DNA from: Desulfonatronospira thiodismutans ASO3-1
Lineage (GTDB): Bacteria > Desulfobacterota > Desulfovibrionia > Desulfovibrionales > Desulfonatronovibrionaceae
Length of the DNA: 64,000 nt
Assembly: GCF_000174435.1 (NCBI RefSeq)
Contig: NZ_ACJN02000002.1
Span: 124,001-188,000 of the forward strand
Reading direction: 5' to 3'
Part shown: in pieces, positions 41,764 through 51,802 of the stretch
Layout of the letters: each line of letters opens with the position of its first letter
Position numbering within the stretch: position 1 is the first letter of the stretch
The notes under the pieces: generated by a model
Seen by the model: the letters and a program-made list of their open reading frames with translations, nothing else
Told to the model about the DNA's origin: nothing
Databases searched by the model: none
Program-made: the position numbers and the translations under genes

Positions 41764-43173
41764 TCAGTAGTCCGCGGATTCGGTAAGGGGAAGGATAAAA
41801 AAGAAATTGTTGCCAAGCGGGGTTGGTTCATATCCCACTTCGCCGCCGTGCATTTCCACGATTTCCTTGATAAAAAACAGGCCGTGCCCTGTTCCCTGTT
41901 CTTTGCCCACATTGCCGGCCCGGAAGCCCTCCCGGAAAAGGCTGGCCTGCTCTTCAGGGCTCAAGTGCGGTCCGCTACTGAATACGTTGAGCTTGATGCC
42001 CGGCTTTTCCGGCCCGAAATAGTCAGGCTTGTATTCCCAGCCGTAAGAGATGAACTTGGCCTTGTGGCCGGAAAAATCAGTTACTTCCCGGGTATATTTG
42101 ACAGCGTTGGAAAAAAGGTTGGCATAGACCTGGCTGATAAGCCCCTTGTCCACCACCACCTCGATTTCCTGGTCCGGCACTCCGGCCAGGGCGATGTCAA
42201 TGCCCTTTTCCCTGAACTGGGGCGTAAAACGCTCCACTTGGGGATCTATTATCTGGCTTTTGAAATTGCAAACCTTTTTTTCCAGGACATACTTGCCCTG
42301 TTCGAAATGACTGCGCCTGAGAAGCGTTTCCAGAAAAAGGCTGGTCTGCTCGTAATGATTGAGTATCTCGCTGTACTGCTCCCGCAGGCCGTTGTGGATA
42401 TATTCCAGGCGGGGGAGAAGTTCCCGGGAATCGACCAGGCCTTTATCCGGGTCGTCCCCGGCTGCCCGCGCAATGGCGGCCATATCATCTTTGAGGTTTC
42501 CCAGGGCGTTTATTTGCGCTTCCAGGCGGCGGTAAAAAATCTTGAAAAACATGTTGGGCACTATAACATTGTGACCAATATCCTTGACCAGGGAGTTGAT
42601 GAACTGCAGGTGCTCCTCGTTTTTCCAGCTGATCATGCGCATGTGCAGCTGAAAACCCACTCTGTTGGCGTATTTCTGAAAAAAGAACCGGCCGTGTTCG
42701 TTTATCTTGCGGGCAGGGTATACCTCCAGCATCCCGATAAGCCCCTGGGGCAGACTGAAGGGAAGCTGGTCCAGCATGTCCCTGTTGGCCTTGATGGGCA
42801 GGTACAGACAATCTTTTATTACCTGGGGCTCAGGGCATATCTGCAGATTGTCCATTCTGCCCTCGGTGACCTCCGGGCAGTTGCCCTTGCAGGTGGCCAC
42901 CATTTCCACCCGGTTCTCCCGCAAAAGAAAAAGGTTGCACTCCAGGTTGAAAAAGACCTTGGGCACCAGGACGCACACGGCCAGGAGATCGTGAAAGGAT
43001 TCATACTCCTGGGAGAGATCAAAAAAAACATTGAGCGCGGAACTCTGGATGGGGCTGAAGGCATAATCTGCATAATCATCGATTTTTTCCAGCAGCCTCT
43101 TCTGGACCTTGAAAGCCCGGGACTCCTCCAGGCACCTGTTGGTAATTTCCTTAATACTTATTTCTTCTGACAT
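41764..43173 (-). CDS. Divergent soluble sensor histidine kinase
   Basis: A 469-residue kinase-like protein. The N-terminal half is GAF-like in layout (FHDLLAVCVLVPKVFFNLECNLFLL, then a cysteine cluster CKGNCPEV and CPEP). The putative acceptor is His201 in DIGHNVIVPN, an unusual DHp motif with an extended helix of about 110 residues before the ATPase. The HATPase has NLFSNAVKYT and GTGHGLFFIKEI, so ATP binding is plausible. It begins a minus-strand pair with the hybrid kinase and may form a signalling pair with it. CxxxC-type cysteines suggest redox or metal sensing (inference). Confidence 0.82.
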   Translation of the reverse strand: MSEEISIKEITNRCLEESRAFKVQKRLLEKIDDYADYAFSPIQSSALNVFFDLSQEYESFHDLLAVCVLVPKVFFNLECNLFLLRENRVEMVATCKGNCPEVTEGRMDNLQICPEPQVIKDCLYLPIKANRDMLDQLPFSLPQGLIGMLEVYPARKINEHGRFFFQKYANRVGFQLHMRMISWKNEEHLQFINSLVKDIGHNVIVPNMFFKIFYRRLEAQINALGNLKDDMAAIARAAGDDPDKGLVDSRELLPRLEYIHNGLREQYSEILNHYEQTSLFLETLLRRSHFEQGKYVLEKKVCNFKSQIIDPQVERFTPQFREKGIDIALAGVPDQEIEVVVDKGLISQVYANLFSNAVKYTREVTDFSGHKAKFISYGWEYKPDYFGPEKPGIKLNVFSSGPHLSPEEQASLFREGFRAGNVGKEQGTGHGLFFIKEIVEMHGGEVGYEPTPLGNNFFFILPLTESADY

Positions 43174-43704
43174 ATAATTTTCCGGGGATAGATAAATGCA
43201 CAGTCTTTCTATAGTTATCTTCCTGCCTGAATCAGTGAAAATGGACCGGTCCAGAAGAACTTCACGGGTTCAGGTTTTTGCATTTCATATAAATACAGCC
43301 GTACCCCGGCCCAGTTTACAGGCAAGCTGTTCGTATCTGTTCAGACAGCGCTTTGGGTGTGGCATGGGGGCCTCAACCCTGCTTTCCTGGAAAGGTAAAC
43401 AGATACAGCTGCACAAATCCGGCTGTGCGGGGGTAAAGTGTATCCTGAGCGTAAACTTACTGAAGATATTATTACACGGCATGTTTAAGCAAGTCAAAAG
43501 AAAACTCAAATAAAAAATAAATAATTTCAGCATGTTATATGCAGTAGACACGGAGCGCAATTACAGGTAAGAGCAAAAAGCTTTTAAATCGGCAGGAAGG
43601 GCCCGGCAAAAGCCGGAACCCCTGGAAGCACGTTCAAAAATTGCAGGAAGAGACCGTTCTTATCCCGGGACGTCCTGCAGTCAAATATTTGTAAAGGAAA
43701 CGGC
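43174..43704. other. Intergenic region between kinase and YdjM-like gene
   Basis: A 105-codon open frame (43196-43513) overlaps here but has low-complexity, unlikely codon use and no ribosome-binding site, so I do not call it. The region is A+T-rich toward its right end. No hairpin or promoter is convincing. Confidence 0.5.
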
Positions 43705-44157
43705 ATGCCCGGATATAAGGGCCATATAGCTGGTGCTGTCATTCTGGGGGCAGGGGCCCTGGCCGCGGTGAACTGGCTGGCCTGGTTTCGCCCCGAGCCC
43801 TGGCAGGCCCTGGTGCTCATGGGCTGCGTGGTCCTGGGGGCGCTGTTTCCGGATGTGGACACCGACTCCAGGGGGCAGAAGTTTTTTTACTCCCTGCTGC
43901 TGATAATCAACCTGACCCTGATGGTTCTTGGATACTACCGCTGGGCGGCCATCCTGGGTTTTCTGGCCATGCTCCCGGTGGTGGCCAGGCACAGGGGATT
44001 CATCCATACCTGGTGGGCCATGCTGGCCATCCCCCTGGCTGTCTTCCTGTTGCCGGTCATATTTTACAGCGTGGCCTGGCAGGTCCTCCTGCCATACTAT
44101 CTGGCCTCGGTATTCGGTTATTTCACTCATCTTGTACTGGACCGGCAACTGGCCTGA
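43705..44157 (+). CDS. YdjM-like inner-membrane metal-dependent hydrolase family protein
   Basis: A 150-residue protein with four to five hydrophobic helices. Its motifs are typical of the YdjM/DUF457 family: an early GHIAGA, then GALFPDVDTDS, ARHRGFIHTWW, and a terminal YFTHLVLD, supplying conserved His and Asp residues for metal binding within the membrane. Family members are membrane-bound hydrolases of unknown substrate; YdjM itself is LexA-regulated in E. coli. It stands alone. A GGCCGGCC inverted repeat follows the stop, without a T tract. Confidence 0.85.
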   Translation: MPGYKGHIAGAVILGAGALAAVNWLAWFRPEPWQALVLMGCVVLGALFPDVDTDSRGQKFFYSLLLIINLTLMVLGYYRWAAILGFLAMLPVVARHRGFIHTWWAMLAIPLAVFLLPVIFYSVAWQVLLPYYLASVFGYFTHLVLDRQLA

Positions 44158-44207
44158 TTGCTTACAGGCAGGCCGGCCCGCTACAGGCCGGCCTAAAAAA
44201 CGAGCCC

Positions 44208-45914
44208 TTAGATATCCACGCCCCATTTCTTGATCATGGACATGCCTCCGTGCACGTTCAGGGTATTGGTGATTCCATGCCTGGCCAGCTTGAGCCTGGC
44301 TTCATAGGAGCGCGCCCCGTTGTTGCACAGAAGAACCACTGTTTCGGCCTGGGGCACCTTGTCCAGGTTCAAGTCCAGGGTTTCGGCCTTAACGTTCTTC
44401 CATTTTTCAGGATATTTATCCATAAACGGCCTGGCATTGTCCTCGTCCCGGCAATCCAGGAAAACCACGTCTTTGTCCTGCCGTTTTTCCCACAGCTCAG
44501 CAAATTCTGCAGGCCTTAACCCCTTGTTGAAGCCCTGCAGTATATTTTCAGCCACATTGCCCAGGCTGTTCAGGGCATCCATGGCAGAGCCGAAGGGAGG
44601 GGAGTAAGAAACCTCCAGATTGCTCAAATCCTTTGTAGTGGGCTTACCGGGCAGAAGGGCGGCAACACAGTCTATGCGGCCCTTGAGGCTGTCGCCGCCG
44701 GTACTCAGCCCCTGCAGGCCCAGGATACGCCCCGTGCCCCTCTCCACTACCAGTTCCAGGTACAACAGGTCCTTTTCCGGATAGAAGTGGGATTTGTCGA
44801 ACTGGGTCACAAAAGCACTGACTGCATCAAAGCCCTGTCTGGATGCAGTTTCAATACTGAGTCCCGTACCGGATACAGCGTGATCGAACAGCTTGACCAC
44901 AAAAGAGCCCACTGCTCCGGGGAACTCGTCATTGCCTCCGGCCAGGTTGGTGCCGATGACCCGGCCCTGACGGTTGGCCATGGAGCCCATGGGGTAATAG
45001 CCCGGTTTGCCGGTGACCAGGTTCTGCAGCTGTACGCAGTCTCCGCCGGCGAAAATATGCTCATCCGAAGTACGCATGTGTCTGTCCACTACCACTGCAC
45101 CCTGGGGTGAGACTTCCAGACCGGCCTCCCGGGCCAGGTCCGAATTGGGGATGACCCCTGCGGCCAAAATCACCATATCGGCTTCCAGCTCTCTTTGATC
45201 TGTTCTGACGCCTTTGACTCTGTCCTCGCCGAAAATTTCCTTGACCTGTTCCCCGGTATAAACGGAGATATCGTTTTCTTCCAGCACGTTTCTTACCATC
45301 CGGGCAATGTCCGGGCTGATAAAGCCGGGCAGGACCTGAGGGGCGATCTCCACGACGCTGGTCTCGATGCCCCACAAATCAGCCAGGGCTTCAGCCATCT
45401 CCAGGCCAATAAGCCCGGCCCCCACTACAACAGCCTTCTCCACGCCGCTCTGGCTTATCTGTCCCTTGAGCCTGATGGCTTCTTCCAGTCCGGAAACGGT
45501 ATAGACGCCGGGCAGATCCACCCCGGGCAGGGGCAGTTTCCTGGGGCTGCTGCCAGTGGACAGAACCAGCTTGTCATAATCCAGATGGTATTTTTCATCC
45601 TTTTCCAGATCGTGTACATGCACCTGTCTGGCCATACGGTCAATGCTCAGGGCCCTGGTCCGGGTGCGCACCTCCACATCCTTGGCTTCCCGGAAAAAAC
45701 TTACATCCCTGACCATATGAAAGGTAGTGGACTGCAATTCCTGGGCATCGCTTATATCCCCGGACACATAATAGGGTATGCCGCAGCCTCCATAGGAAAT
45801 TATCTCATTTTCATCGATCATGATCACCCTGGAATCCGGTTCCAGGCGCTTCAGCCTGCAGGCGGCCTTGGGTCCCAGGGCCACCGCTCCAATAATCACT
45901 ACCTGCTGACTCAT
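44208..45914 (-). CDS. CoA-disulfide/persulfide reductase with C-terminal rhodanese domain
   Basis: A 568-residue NAD(P)H flavoprotein fused to a rhodanese. The N-terminal FAD site is an unusual VVIIGAVALGPKAA. The redox-active cysteine is Cys44 in YGGCGIPYYVSG. An NAD(P)H site (VVVGAGLIGLEMAEAL), a dimerisation domain, and a rhodanese (about 465-568) with active Cys530 in CNNGARS follow. This layout is that of NADH-dependent persulfide reductase (Npsr) and CoADR-rhodanese fusions, which reduce CoA-persulfide and polysulfide. A sulfur metabolism role fits the organism. Monocistronic. Confidence 0.9.
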   Translation of the reverse strand: MSQQVVIIGAVALGPKAACRLKRLEPDSRVIMIDENEIISYGGCGIPYYVSGDISDAQELQSTTFHMVRDVSFFREAKDVEVRTRTRALSIDRMARQVHVHDLEKDEKYHLDYDKLVLSTGSSPRKLPLPGVDLPGVYTVSGLEEAIRLKGQISQSGVEKAVVVGAGLIGLEMAEALADLWGIETSVVEIAPQVLPGFISPDIARMVRNVLEENDISVYTGEQVKEIFGEDRVKGVRTDQRELEADMVILAAGVIPNSDLAREAGLEVSPQGAVVVDRHMRTSDEHIFAGGDCVQLQNLVTGKPGYYPMGSMANRQGRVIGTNLAGGNDEFPGAVGSFVVKLFDHAVSGTGLSIETASRQGFDAVSAFVTQFDKSHFYPEKDLLYLELVVERGTGRILGLQGLSTGGDSLKGRIDCVAALLPGKPTTKDLSNLEVSYSPPFGSAMDALNSLGNVAENILQGFNKGLRPAEFAELWEKRQDKDVVFLDCRDEDNARPFMDKYPEKWKNVKAETLDLNLDKVPQAETVVLLCNNGARSYEARLKLARHGITNTLNVHGGMSMIKKWGVDI

Positions 45915-46140
45915 ATCTGCTCCTTAATTTTCAAGGTTTTCCAATGCATTACGGCCCTTGAAGCACTTCTCAGCCTATATAACATACCTGACTGAAGATC
46001 AGATAGTTAAACATCACTATACCTAATTTATACACAAAAATAAAGGTCTATTCTTGAAGGGTTGAGCCTGCTGCCCCCTGTGCTGCCTTCTTCCTGTTTT
46101 TCTATTATTGTAACTGTTCACCATAATAGTTGATTTTGTC

Positions 46141-46269
46141 GGGGTCGGTATCGGAATCGGGATCGGAATCGAAGCTGTTGGGGAACGCCCCATGCAACTT
46201 TGGTTTTCGGTTTTCTATCGAACCTCTCCGAGCCGGAAGCCGATACCGACACCGACACCGACACCGATG
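46141..46269. repeat. Paired inverted period-6 arrays
   Basis: Five hexamers GGNATC at 46141-46170 and four GAYACC hexamers at 46242-46265 are roughly complementary, separated by about 70 bases. They could form a long imperfect hairpin. They fill the 522-base gap 45915-46436, which shows no gene. Confidence 0.7.
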
Positions 46270-46436
46270 GCCAGAACAAGAGTACACACAAAATGTGCTG
46301 AACAGTTACCTATTTTTTTCTTTTGCGCGAAATTCTCTACTATACGCCTGCAAAGAGACTTTTTGCAGATGCATTCCCTGGCTGCCCTTGTCAGTTTTTC
46401 CTTGCACCTTTTTCCCTTCAGCTTTAACCTTACACC

Positions 46437-46907
46437 ATGCAGGAATTTTTGATCCACCCGGAATTCACCCTGACTCTTATCTGGAAAAACAACCTGATAG
46501 AAAAGACGCTTCTACAGCCGGCGGACTCAGGGACCACAAGTTGCATGAAAACATCACCAAGGCCCTCCAGGGCTCTTGGAAACCTCTACAGACACTACCT
46601 GAACCGGGAGCCTTTGCATCCGGAGATTCCACTGGCCTGGAAAAATATGCCCCCTTTCAGGGCCAGGGTGCTAAGGACACTTTTCTGGCTTGTTCCCTGG
46701 GGCAGGATCATGACTTATTCCGGGCTGGCCGCCATGGCCGGCAACCCCGGGGCGGCCCGGGCAGTGGGAACGGCCATGGCCTGCAACCCCTGGCCGGTCA
46801 TCATTCCCTGTCACCGGGTAATCAGGGCTGACAGGGGCCTTGGAGGTTTTTCCTGCGGAACTGAACTAAAGAAAAAGCTGCTGGCCCTGGAGGACATTAT
46901 TCTATGA
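46437..46907 (+). CDS. ogt: Methylated-DNA--protein-cysteine methyltransferase
   Basis: Suicide DNA-repair enzyme removing alkyl groups from O6-alkylguanine. It has 156 residues. The conserved domain begins at PFRARVLRTLFWLVPWGRIMTY and contains the helix-turn-helix ARAVGTAMACNP and the acceptor Cys125 in IPCHRV. The N-terminal domain is shortened relative to Ogt/MGMT (about 165-180 residues), though complete-looking. The symbol ogt is used loosely, since MGMT-type and Ogt-type cannot be separated by eye. Single gene upstream of lon. Confidence 0.9.
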   Translation: MQEFLIHPEFTLTLIWKNNLIEKTLLQPADSGTTSCMKTSPRPSRALGNLYRHYLNREPLHPEIPLAWKNMPPFRARVLRTLFWLVPWGRIMTYSGLAAMAGNPGAARAVGTAMACNPWPVIIPCHRVIRADRGLGGFSCGTELKKKLLALEDIIL

Positions 46908-47044
46908 AAAACCCAGGGTTAAAACAAAGGCCTCTTTCATGTTGCCAAAACCAGGACCAGTGATTAGTATTGAAACTGTCTGAATATAACATCCATGCAA
47001 GGGGGAACTTAACCCCCTTGAAAACTCAATAAAGAGGTGCCTTA

Positions 47045-49492
47045 ATGACAAAAAAGACCAATGCCGGAAAAGCAACCCCCAAAGGTGAAAAACTGCCCCT
47101 GATGACCCTGCGCGAAGTGGTCATGTTTCCCAAGGCCATTATTCCCCTTCTGGTGGGACGCGATTCATCTATCAAGGCCATTGAACACGCGTTGAACAAC
47201 TACAACAAAAAAATATTCCTGGTGACCCAGAATGACCCCAAGACGGAAAAGCCTGGCCCCGAAGACATCTATGCCTGCGGATGCGTAAGCAGGATCCTGC
47301 AGATGTTTCGTCTGCCCGACGGCACGGTCAAGGTTCTCTTTGAGGGCCTGCACCGGGCGGCGGTAAACCCGGAAAAGGTCGATTTCGAGGAAGAGGTCCC
47401 TGAAGTGGAGACCCATTTCCTGCCGGAAGAGGAAAACGACCATTCCGAAACAGAGGCCCTGGTCCGGGCCACCAAGGAGTCCCTGGAAGAATACTCCAAG
47501 GCCAACACCAAAATCGCCAAGGAATCCGTACAGTCCATCCAGAACATGGATGACCCCGGGGCCATAGCTGACGCCATTATGCCCCATCTCAAGGTGGAAT
47601 TTAACGAAAAGCAGGAGGTCCTGGAGGAATTCGATCCTTTCAAGCGCCTGCAGATGGCTTATGCCCACCTGCAGGGCGAAATCGAAGTCTTCTCCCTGGA
47701 AAAAAAGATCAAGTCCAGGGTCAAGAACCAGATGGAAAAGAACCAGAGGGAATATTATCTTTCCGAGCAGCTCAAGGCCATCCACAAGGAAATGGGCCGC
47801 GACCACGATCCCAAGGCCGAACTGGATGTACTCCAGGAAAAGGTGGACCAGAAAAACATGCCCCAGCAGGCCAAGGACAAGGCCTCGGAAGAAATCAAGA
47901 AACTGCGCAGCATGCCCCCCAACGCCGGGGAGTACAGCGTGCTCATGAACTACGTGGACTGGGTCCTGGCCCTGCCCTGGAACGAGCTCAGGGAGACAGA
48001 CACTGACATTACCAAGGCGGAAAAGATTCTGGATGAAGACCATTACGGTCTGGAAAAGCCCAAGCAGAGAATCCTGGAATACCTGGCCGTGCAGAGCCTG
48101 GTGGAAAAAATGCGCGGGCCCATCCTGTGCCTGGTGGGACCTCCAGGCGTGGGCAAGACATCCCTGGCCAAATCAGTGGCCCGGGCCACCCAGCGTGAGT
48201 TCATCAGGCTTTCTCTGGGAGGTGTGCGCGACGAGGCCGAGATCCGGGGTCACAGGCGCACCTATGTCGGGGCCATGCCCGGCAAGATCCTGCAGAGCCT
48301 GAAACGGGTGGATACCAACAACCCGGTTTTCTGCCTGGACGAGGTGGACAAGATGAGCATGGATTTCCGGGGGGATCCTTCTGCAGCGCTGCTGGAGGTG
48401 CTGGACCCGGAACAGAACTCCGCCTTCAGCGACCATTACCTGGACTTGGATTACGACCTGTCCAACATCTTCTTCATCACCACGGCCAACTACCTGCAGG
48501 CCATCCCAGCGCCCCTGCAGGACCGTATGGAAATAATCAAGCTGCCAGGCTATCTGGAAACCGAGAAAAACCGCATTGCCAGGCACTTTATCTGGCCCAA
48601 GCAGCTCAACTATCACGGCCTGGAAGACAGTAAGGTCTCCATTTCCGAGGGGGCCATAAATGAAATAATCCGTCAGTACACCCGGGAGGCCGGGGTACGC
48701 AACCTGGAGCGTGAAATCGCCTCCATCTGCCGCAAGGTGGCCAAGAAAAAAGTCGAAGAAAAGGACAGAAAGGACAAAAAGGTCCGGGTAACAGCCAAGA
48801 GTGTGCCCTCTTACCTGGGCGTATCCAAGATCCGCCACGGTGAGCGCGAGGACAAGCCTTTGGTTGGTGTAACCAACGGTGTGGCCTGGACCGAAGTAGG
48901 GGGCGAAATCCTCCTGGTGGAAGTGGCCCTCATGCCCGGCACGGGCAAGGTGGAGATCACCGGCAAGCTTGGCGACGTAATGAAGGAAAGCGCCAAGGCG
49001 GCCCTTAGCTATGTACGCTCCCGCTCGGACGTATTCGGCCTCAAGTCGGACTTCTACAAGGAAATAGACGTACACGTGCATGTCCCGGAAGGAGCAACCC
49101 CCAAGGACGGACCTTCAGCCGGCATCACCCTGACCACCAGCCTGGTTTCGTCGCTACTCAACCTGCCGGTGCGTAACGACCTGGCCATGACCGGGGAAAT
49201 CACCCTGCGCGGCAGGGTTCTGCCCATAGGCGGTCTCAGGGAAAAGCTCCTGGCTGCCAGGCGCGGTGATATAAACAAGGTCATCATCCCCGAAGCCAAC
49301 CAGAAAGATCTGCAGGAAGTCCCGGACAATGTGCTCAAGGGCCTGGAGGTCATGCCGGTACAGCACATGGATGATGTCCTGGCCGAGGCCCTCATGGGCA
49401 CCACCAGGGAAGACCTGTTCTGCGGGGATGCAAACATCACTCCCATTTCCTCCAAGCTCATGAAGGAAGAATACCAGGAACAGGCCCAGTAA
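47045..49492 (+). CDS. lon: ATP-dependent protease Lon
   Basis: Cytoplasmic AAA+ serine protease, 815 residues. N-terminal LAN domain (about 15-205, starts [13 protein letters not shown]), coiled-coil linker, AAA+ domain with Walker A GPPGVGKT at 365-372 and [10 protein letters not shown]. The protease domain has catalytic Ser691 in KDGPSAG and Lys734. AGAGGTG precedes the ATG. Degrades damaged and regulatory proteins. A perfect terminator follows. No heat-shock promoter was recognisable upstream. Confidence 0.97.
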   Translation: MTKKTNAGKATPKGEKLPLMTLREVVMFPKAIIPLLVGRDSSIKAIEHALNNYNKKIFLVTQNDPKTEKPGPEDIYACGCVSRILQMFRLPDGTVKVLFEGLHRAAVNPEKVDFEEEVPEVETHFLPEEENDHSETEALVRATKESLEEYSKANTKIAKESVQSIQNMDDPGAIADAIMPHLKVEFNEKQEVLEEFDPFKRLQMAYAHLQGEIEVFSLEKKIKSRVKNQMEKNQREYYLSEQLKAIHKEMGRDHDPKAELDVLQEKVDQKNMPQQAKDKASEEIKKLRSMPPNAGEYSVLMNYVDWVLALPWNELRETDTDITKAEKILDEDHYGLEKPKQRILEYLAVQSLVEKMRGPILCLVGPPGVGKTSLAKSVARATQREFIRLSLGGVRDEAEIRGHRRTYVGAMPGKILQSLKRVDTNNPVFCLDEVDKMSMDFRGDPSAALLEVLDPEQNSAFSDHYLDLDYDLSNIFFITTANYLQAIPAPLQDRMEIIKLPGYLETEKNRIARHFIWPKQLNYHGLEDSKVSISEGAINEIIRQYTREAGVRNLEREIASICRKVAKKKVEEKDRKDKKVRVTAKSVPSYLGVSKIRHGEREDKPLVGVTNGVAWTEVGGEILLVEVALMPGTGKVEITGKLGDVMKESAKAALSYVRSRSDVFGLKSDFYKEIDVHVHVPEGATPKDGPSAGITLTTSLVSSLLNLPVRNDLAMTGEITLRGRVLPIGGLREKLLAARRGDINKVIIPEANQKDLQEVPDNVLKGLEVMPVQHMDDVLAEALMGTTREDLFCGDANITPISSKLMKEEYQEQAQ

Positions 49493-49510
49493 AAAGAAAA
49501 CAAAAAACCT

Positions 49511-49545
49511 AAAAAAGCCCGGGAGAATCTCCCGGGCTTTTTTTT
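49511..49545 (+). terminator. Rho-independent terminator of lon
   Basis: AAAAAAGCCCGGGAG-AAT-CTCCCGGGC followed by eight T, 18 bases after the stop. The A run on the left makes it potentially bidirectional. Confidence 0.95.
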
Positions 49546-49638
49546 AGGCCTGCGTATTGATATTTTCAATAGCAATCCAGGCTTTCTATTGATATTTTAA
49601 ATTGGACTGCCGGGTTCTTCTCAGGTTACACACAGGAT

Positions 49639-50697
49639 ATGAACATATCAAACTTAGAGACAAAAAAACGCCTCACGGAAACCGTCAAAGGCGCCGGCTG
49701 AGCTTCCAAGCTGCCTCCAGGGGACCTGGACAAAGCTTTGCAGGGGCTGGAGTTCCCCAAGGATTCCAACCTCATAGTGGGCCTGGACCGGGCCGACGAC
49801 GCCGGGGTGTACAAGGTCTCGGATGACCTGGCCCTTATACAGACCGTGGATTTTTTTACCCCCATCGTGGACGATCCCTACTGGTTCGGCCAGATCGCCG
49901 CAGCCAATGCCTTAAGCGACGTCTATGCCATGGGCGGAGAGCCCAAAACCGCCATGAACCTGGTAGGCTTTCCCCTGGGTAAAATGGACCTGGAAGTTCT
50001 GCGTCAGATCCTCATGGGAGGTCTGGACAAGATGCGCGAGGCAGGTACCGTCCTGGTGGGAGGACACAGTGTAGAAGATGCAGAGCTTAAATACGGTCTT
50101 TCCGTAACCGGGTTTGTGCATCCGGACAAGATCCTGACCAAGAAAAACCTCCAGGCCGGGGACAGGCTCATCCTGACCAAGCCCCTGGGCACTGGCATTG
50201 TCAACACCGCCATCAAGGGCGGAGCAGCCTCCCAGGAACATATCCAAAAGGTCACCAGGCTCATGGCCGAACTCAACAAAGCCGCAGCCGAAGTTATGCG
50301 CCAATACGATGTTCATGCCTGCACCGATATAACCGGATTCGGCCTGCTGGGACACATGGCCGAAATGCTCTGCGGCTCAAAAGTCAGCCTGAAAATTGAT
50401 TTCGGCAGCCTCCCGGTGCTGCCCGAAGCCTTAGAATTCGCCTCCATGGGCATGGTCCCGGCCGGGGCGCACAAAAACCGGCATTTCCGGGAAAATATCG
50501 TGGAATACTCAGACGGGATCACTCCGGCCAAGCGCGATATCCTGTTCGACCCCCAGACTTCCGGGGGCCTTCTCATCTGCTGCCCCCCGGACCAGGCCCG
50601 GGACATGCTCCGGAACCTGCACTCCAGGGGCCTAAGTGAAGCCGCCATCATGGGCGAGGTTGACTCATCTTCCGCAGAGAAGATCCTTGTAGAGTAA
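49639..50697 (+). CDS. selD: Selenide, water dikinase, selenoprotein form (in-frame UGA)
   Basis: Makes selenophosphate from selenide and ATP. The frame from ATG 49639 to 50697 has one internal TGA at 49699-49701 (residue 21). Upstream of it reads LTETVKGAG and downstream ASKLPPGDLDKAL, which places Sec21 exactly at the catalytic Cys17 of E. coli SelD with Lys24 at the Lys20 position. Further conserved blocks follow without interruption: DDAGVY, TVDFFTPIVDDPYWFGQIAAANALSD, GGHSVED, TDITGFGLLGH and DPQTSGGLL. An annotator treating TGA as stop would start at 49738 and lose the active site. GGAT is a weak ribosome-binding site. 352 residues. Confidence 0.94.
49708..49738 (+). promoter_or_regulatory. 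SECIS-like hairpin for Sec insertion in selD
   Basis: Immediately after the UGA, AAGCT (49708-49712) pairs with AGCTT (49734-49738), and inside it TCCAGG (49716-49721) pairs with CCTGGA (49725-49730) around a GGA loop. The loop is about 21 bases past the UGA, the distance seen for bacterial SECIS elements read by SelB. Confidence 0.75.
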
Positions 50698-50709
50698 GGA
50701 TACGGACGG

Positions 50710-51651
50710 CTATAATTTTACCCCGTTCTCCTCCAAATCCCGCACCAGGAGCTCGCGCATCCGTTTGCTCACCGGGCCGGGGCGGACGTCGTGTATGGGC
50801 TTGCCGTTGTAGCGGACAATGCTCATGGCATCCAGGGTGGTGCCCAGGAGGATGACCTCCCGGGCCTCGTAGATTTCTTCCTCGCTTATGGGCCGGAATA
50901 CAAAGGTCATCTCGTCCTTGATGAGTTCCAGGGCGCGCATGAGGGTGGTGCCCGGCAGGGCGTTGTTCAGCTCCGGCACCAGGATGCGCCCCTTCTGATC
51001 CACCACCACCACGTTTTCTATGCAGCCCTCGGCCAGAAATCCATGCTGATCAAAGCACAGGACAAAATCGCAGCCTTTGTCCACGGCCTCCTTTTTCATG
51101 AGTACATTGGGCAGGTAGTTGACCGACTTGATCCTGGCCATGAAGGACGGCTTGGCCGGGTGCTCGGACTTGCAGGCCCGTACACCCTTTTCCCACATGC
51201 TCTCGGGCAGATAGTTGAACCTCCTGGCTACAATATACAGGCTGGGCCAGGGGCATTCCCGGTAGTCAATGGCAAACCCGCCAGGGCCGCGGCCGATGAA
51301 CAGGCTTAGGTATCCGTCATCCTGCCCCCCGGCTCTGGCCGTTTCCAGGACCATCTCCCGGATGTGCTCCCAGCTCAGAGGAGGCCTGATAAATATGGCC
51401 CGGCAGTTCTTTTCCATGCGCTCCAGGTGCGCTTCCAGCTGATACACCCTGCGGCCCAGGTATTTTACTGTCTCAAATACGCCGTCCCCGCGGTGGATCA
51501 TGTGATCATCCAGGGGAATGAGCATCATCCTGGGATCCTTGCAGATCATCTCCAGGCGGTGATCATAGAAGGCGAAAATATTCTCCTCACCCGGCCGGGG
51601 CAGGGAGACAAGCTTGTCCAGATATTCCCGGGTGCCTGCAACGTGAGCCAC
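50710..51651 (-). CDS. Class IV PLP-dependent aminotransferase (branched-chain/D-amino-acid type)
   Basis: A 313-residue fold-type IV aminotransferase. The catalytic lysine is Lys175 in ARIKSVNYLPNVL, and the phosphate-cup motif LAEGCIENVVVV and C-terminal LPGTTLMRALELI fit IlvE/Dat/PabC-like enzymes. DDHMIHRGDGVFETVKYLGRRVYQLEAHLERM near the N terminus is typical of the group. Substrate choice (branched-chain amino acid, D-alanine or aminodeoxychorismate) cannot be fixed without key loop residues. It lies downstream of asd on the same strand, separated by a repeat array. It is convergent with selD. Confidence 0.88.
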   Translation of the reverse strand: MAHVAGTREYLDKLVSLPRPGEENIFAFYDHRLEMICKDPRMMLIPLDDHMIHRGDGVFETVKYLGRRVYQLEAHLERMEKNCRAIFIRPPLSWEHIREMVLETARAGGQDDGYLSLFIGRGPGGFAIDYRECPWPSLYIVARRFNYLPESMWEKGVRACKSEHPAKPSFMARIKSVNYLPNVLMKKEAVDKGCDFVLCFDQHGFLAEGCIENVVVVDQKGRILVPELNNALPGTTLMRALELIKDEMTFVFRPISEEEIYEAREVILLGTTLDAMSIVRYNGKPIHDVRPGPVSKRMRELLVRDLEENGVKL

Positions 51652-51802
51652 TTGGTTTACTCCTGCATGAAATCAACAAATTATAAAACGAAAAGACCTG
51701 CTACTCATGTGCCTGCCACGCGCGCTGCCACGCACTTCGCGTGGTTAGCGTGACCAGCCACGCGCCTCGCGTGGTCAGCGCAGCCAGCATGATCCTCTGA
51801 AC

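Noticed and set aside
43196-43513. 105-codon plus-strand frame
   Set aside because: No ribosome-binding site, no recognisable domain and composition unlike the neighbouring genes.
46215-46457. Minus-strand frame encoding an IGVGVGVGIG repeat
   Set aside because: It is a translation of the hexamer array, not a gene.
47000-47040. Heat-shock (sigma-32 or CIRCE) element before lon
   Set aside because: A GGGGG/CCCCC stem and CTTGAAAA are present but neither the sigma-32 -10 nor the CIRCE arms can be aligned.
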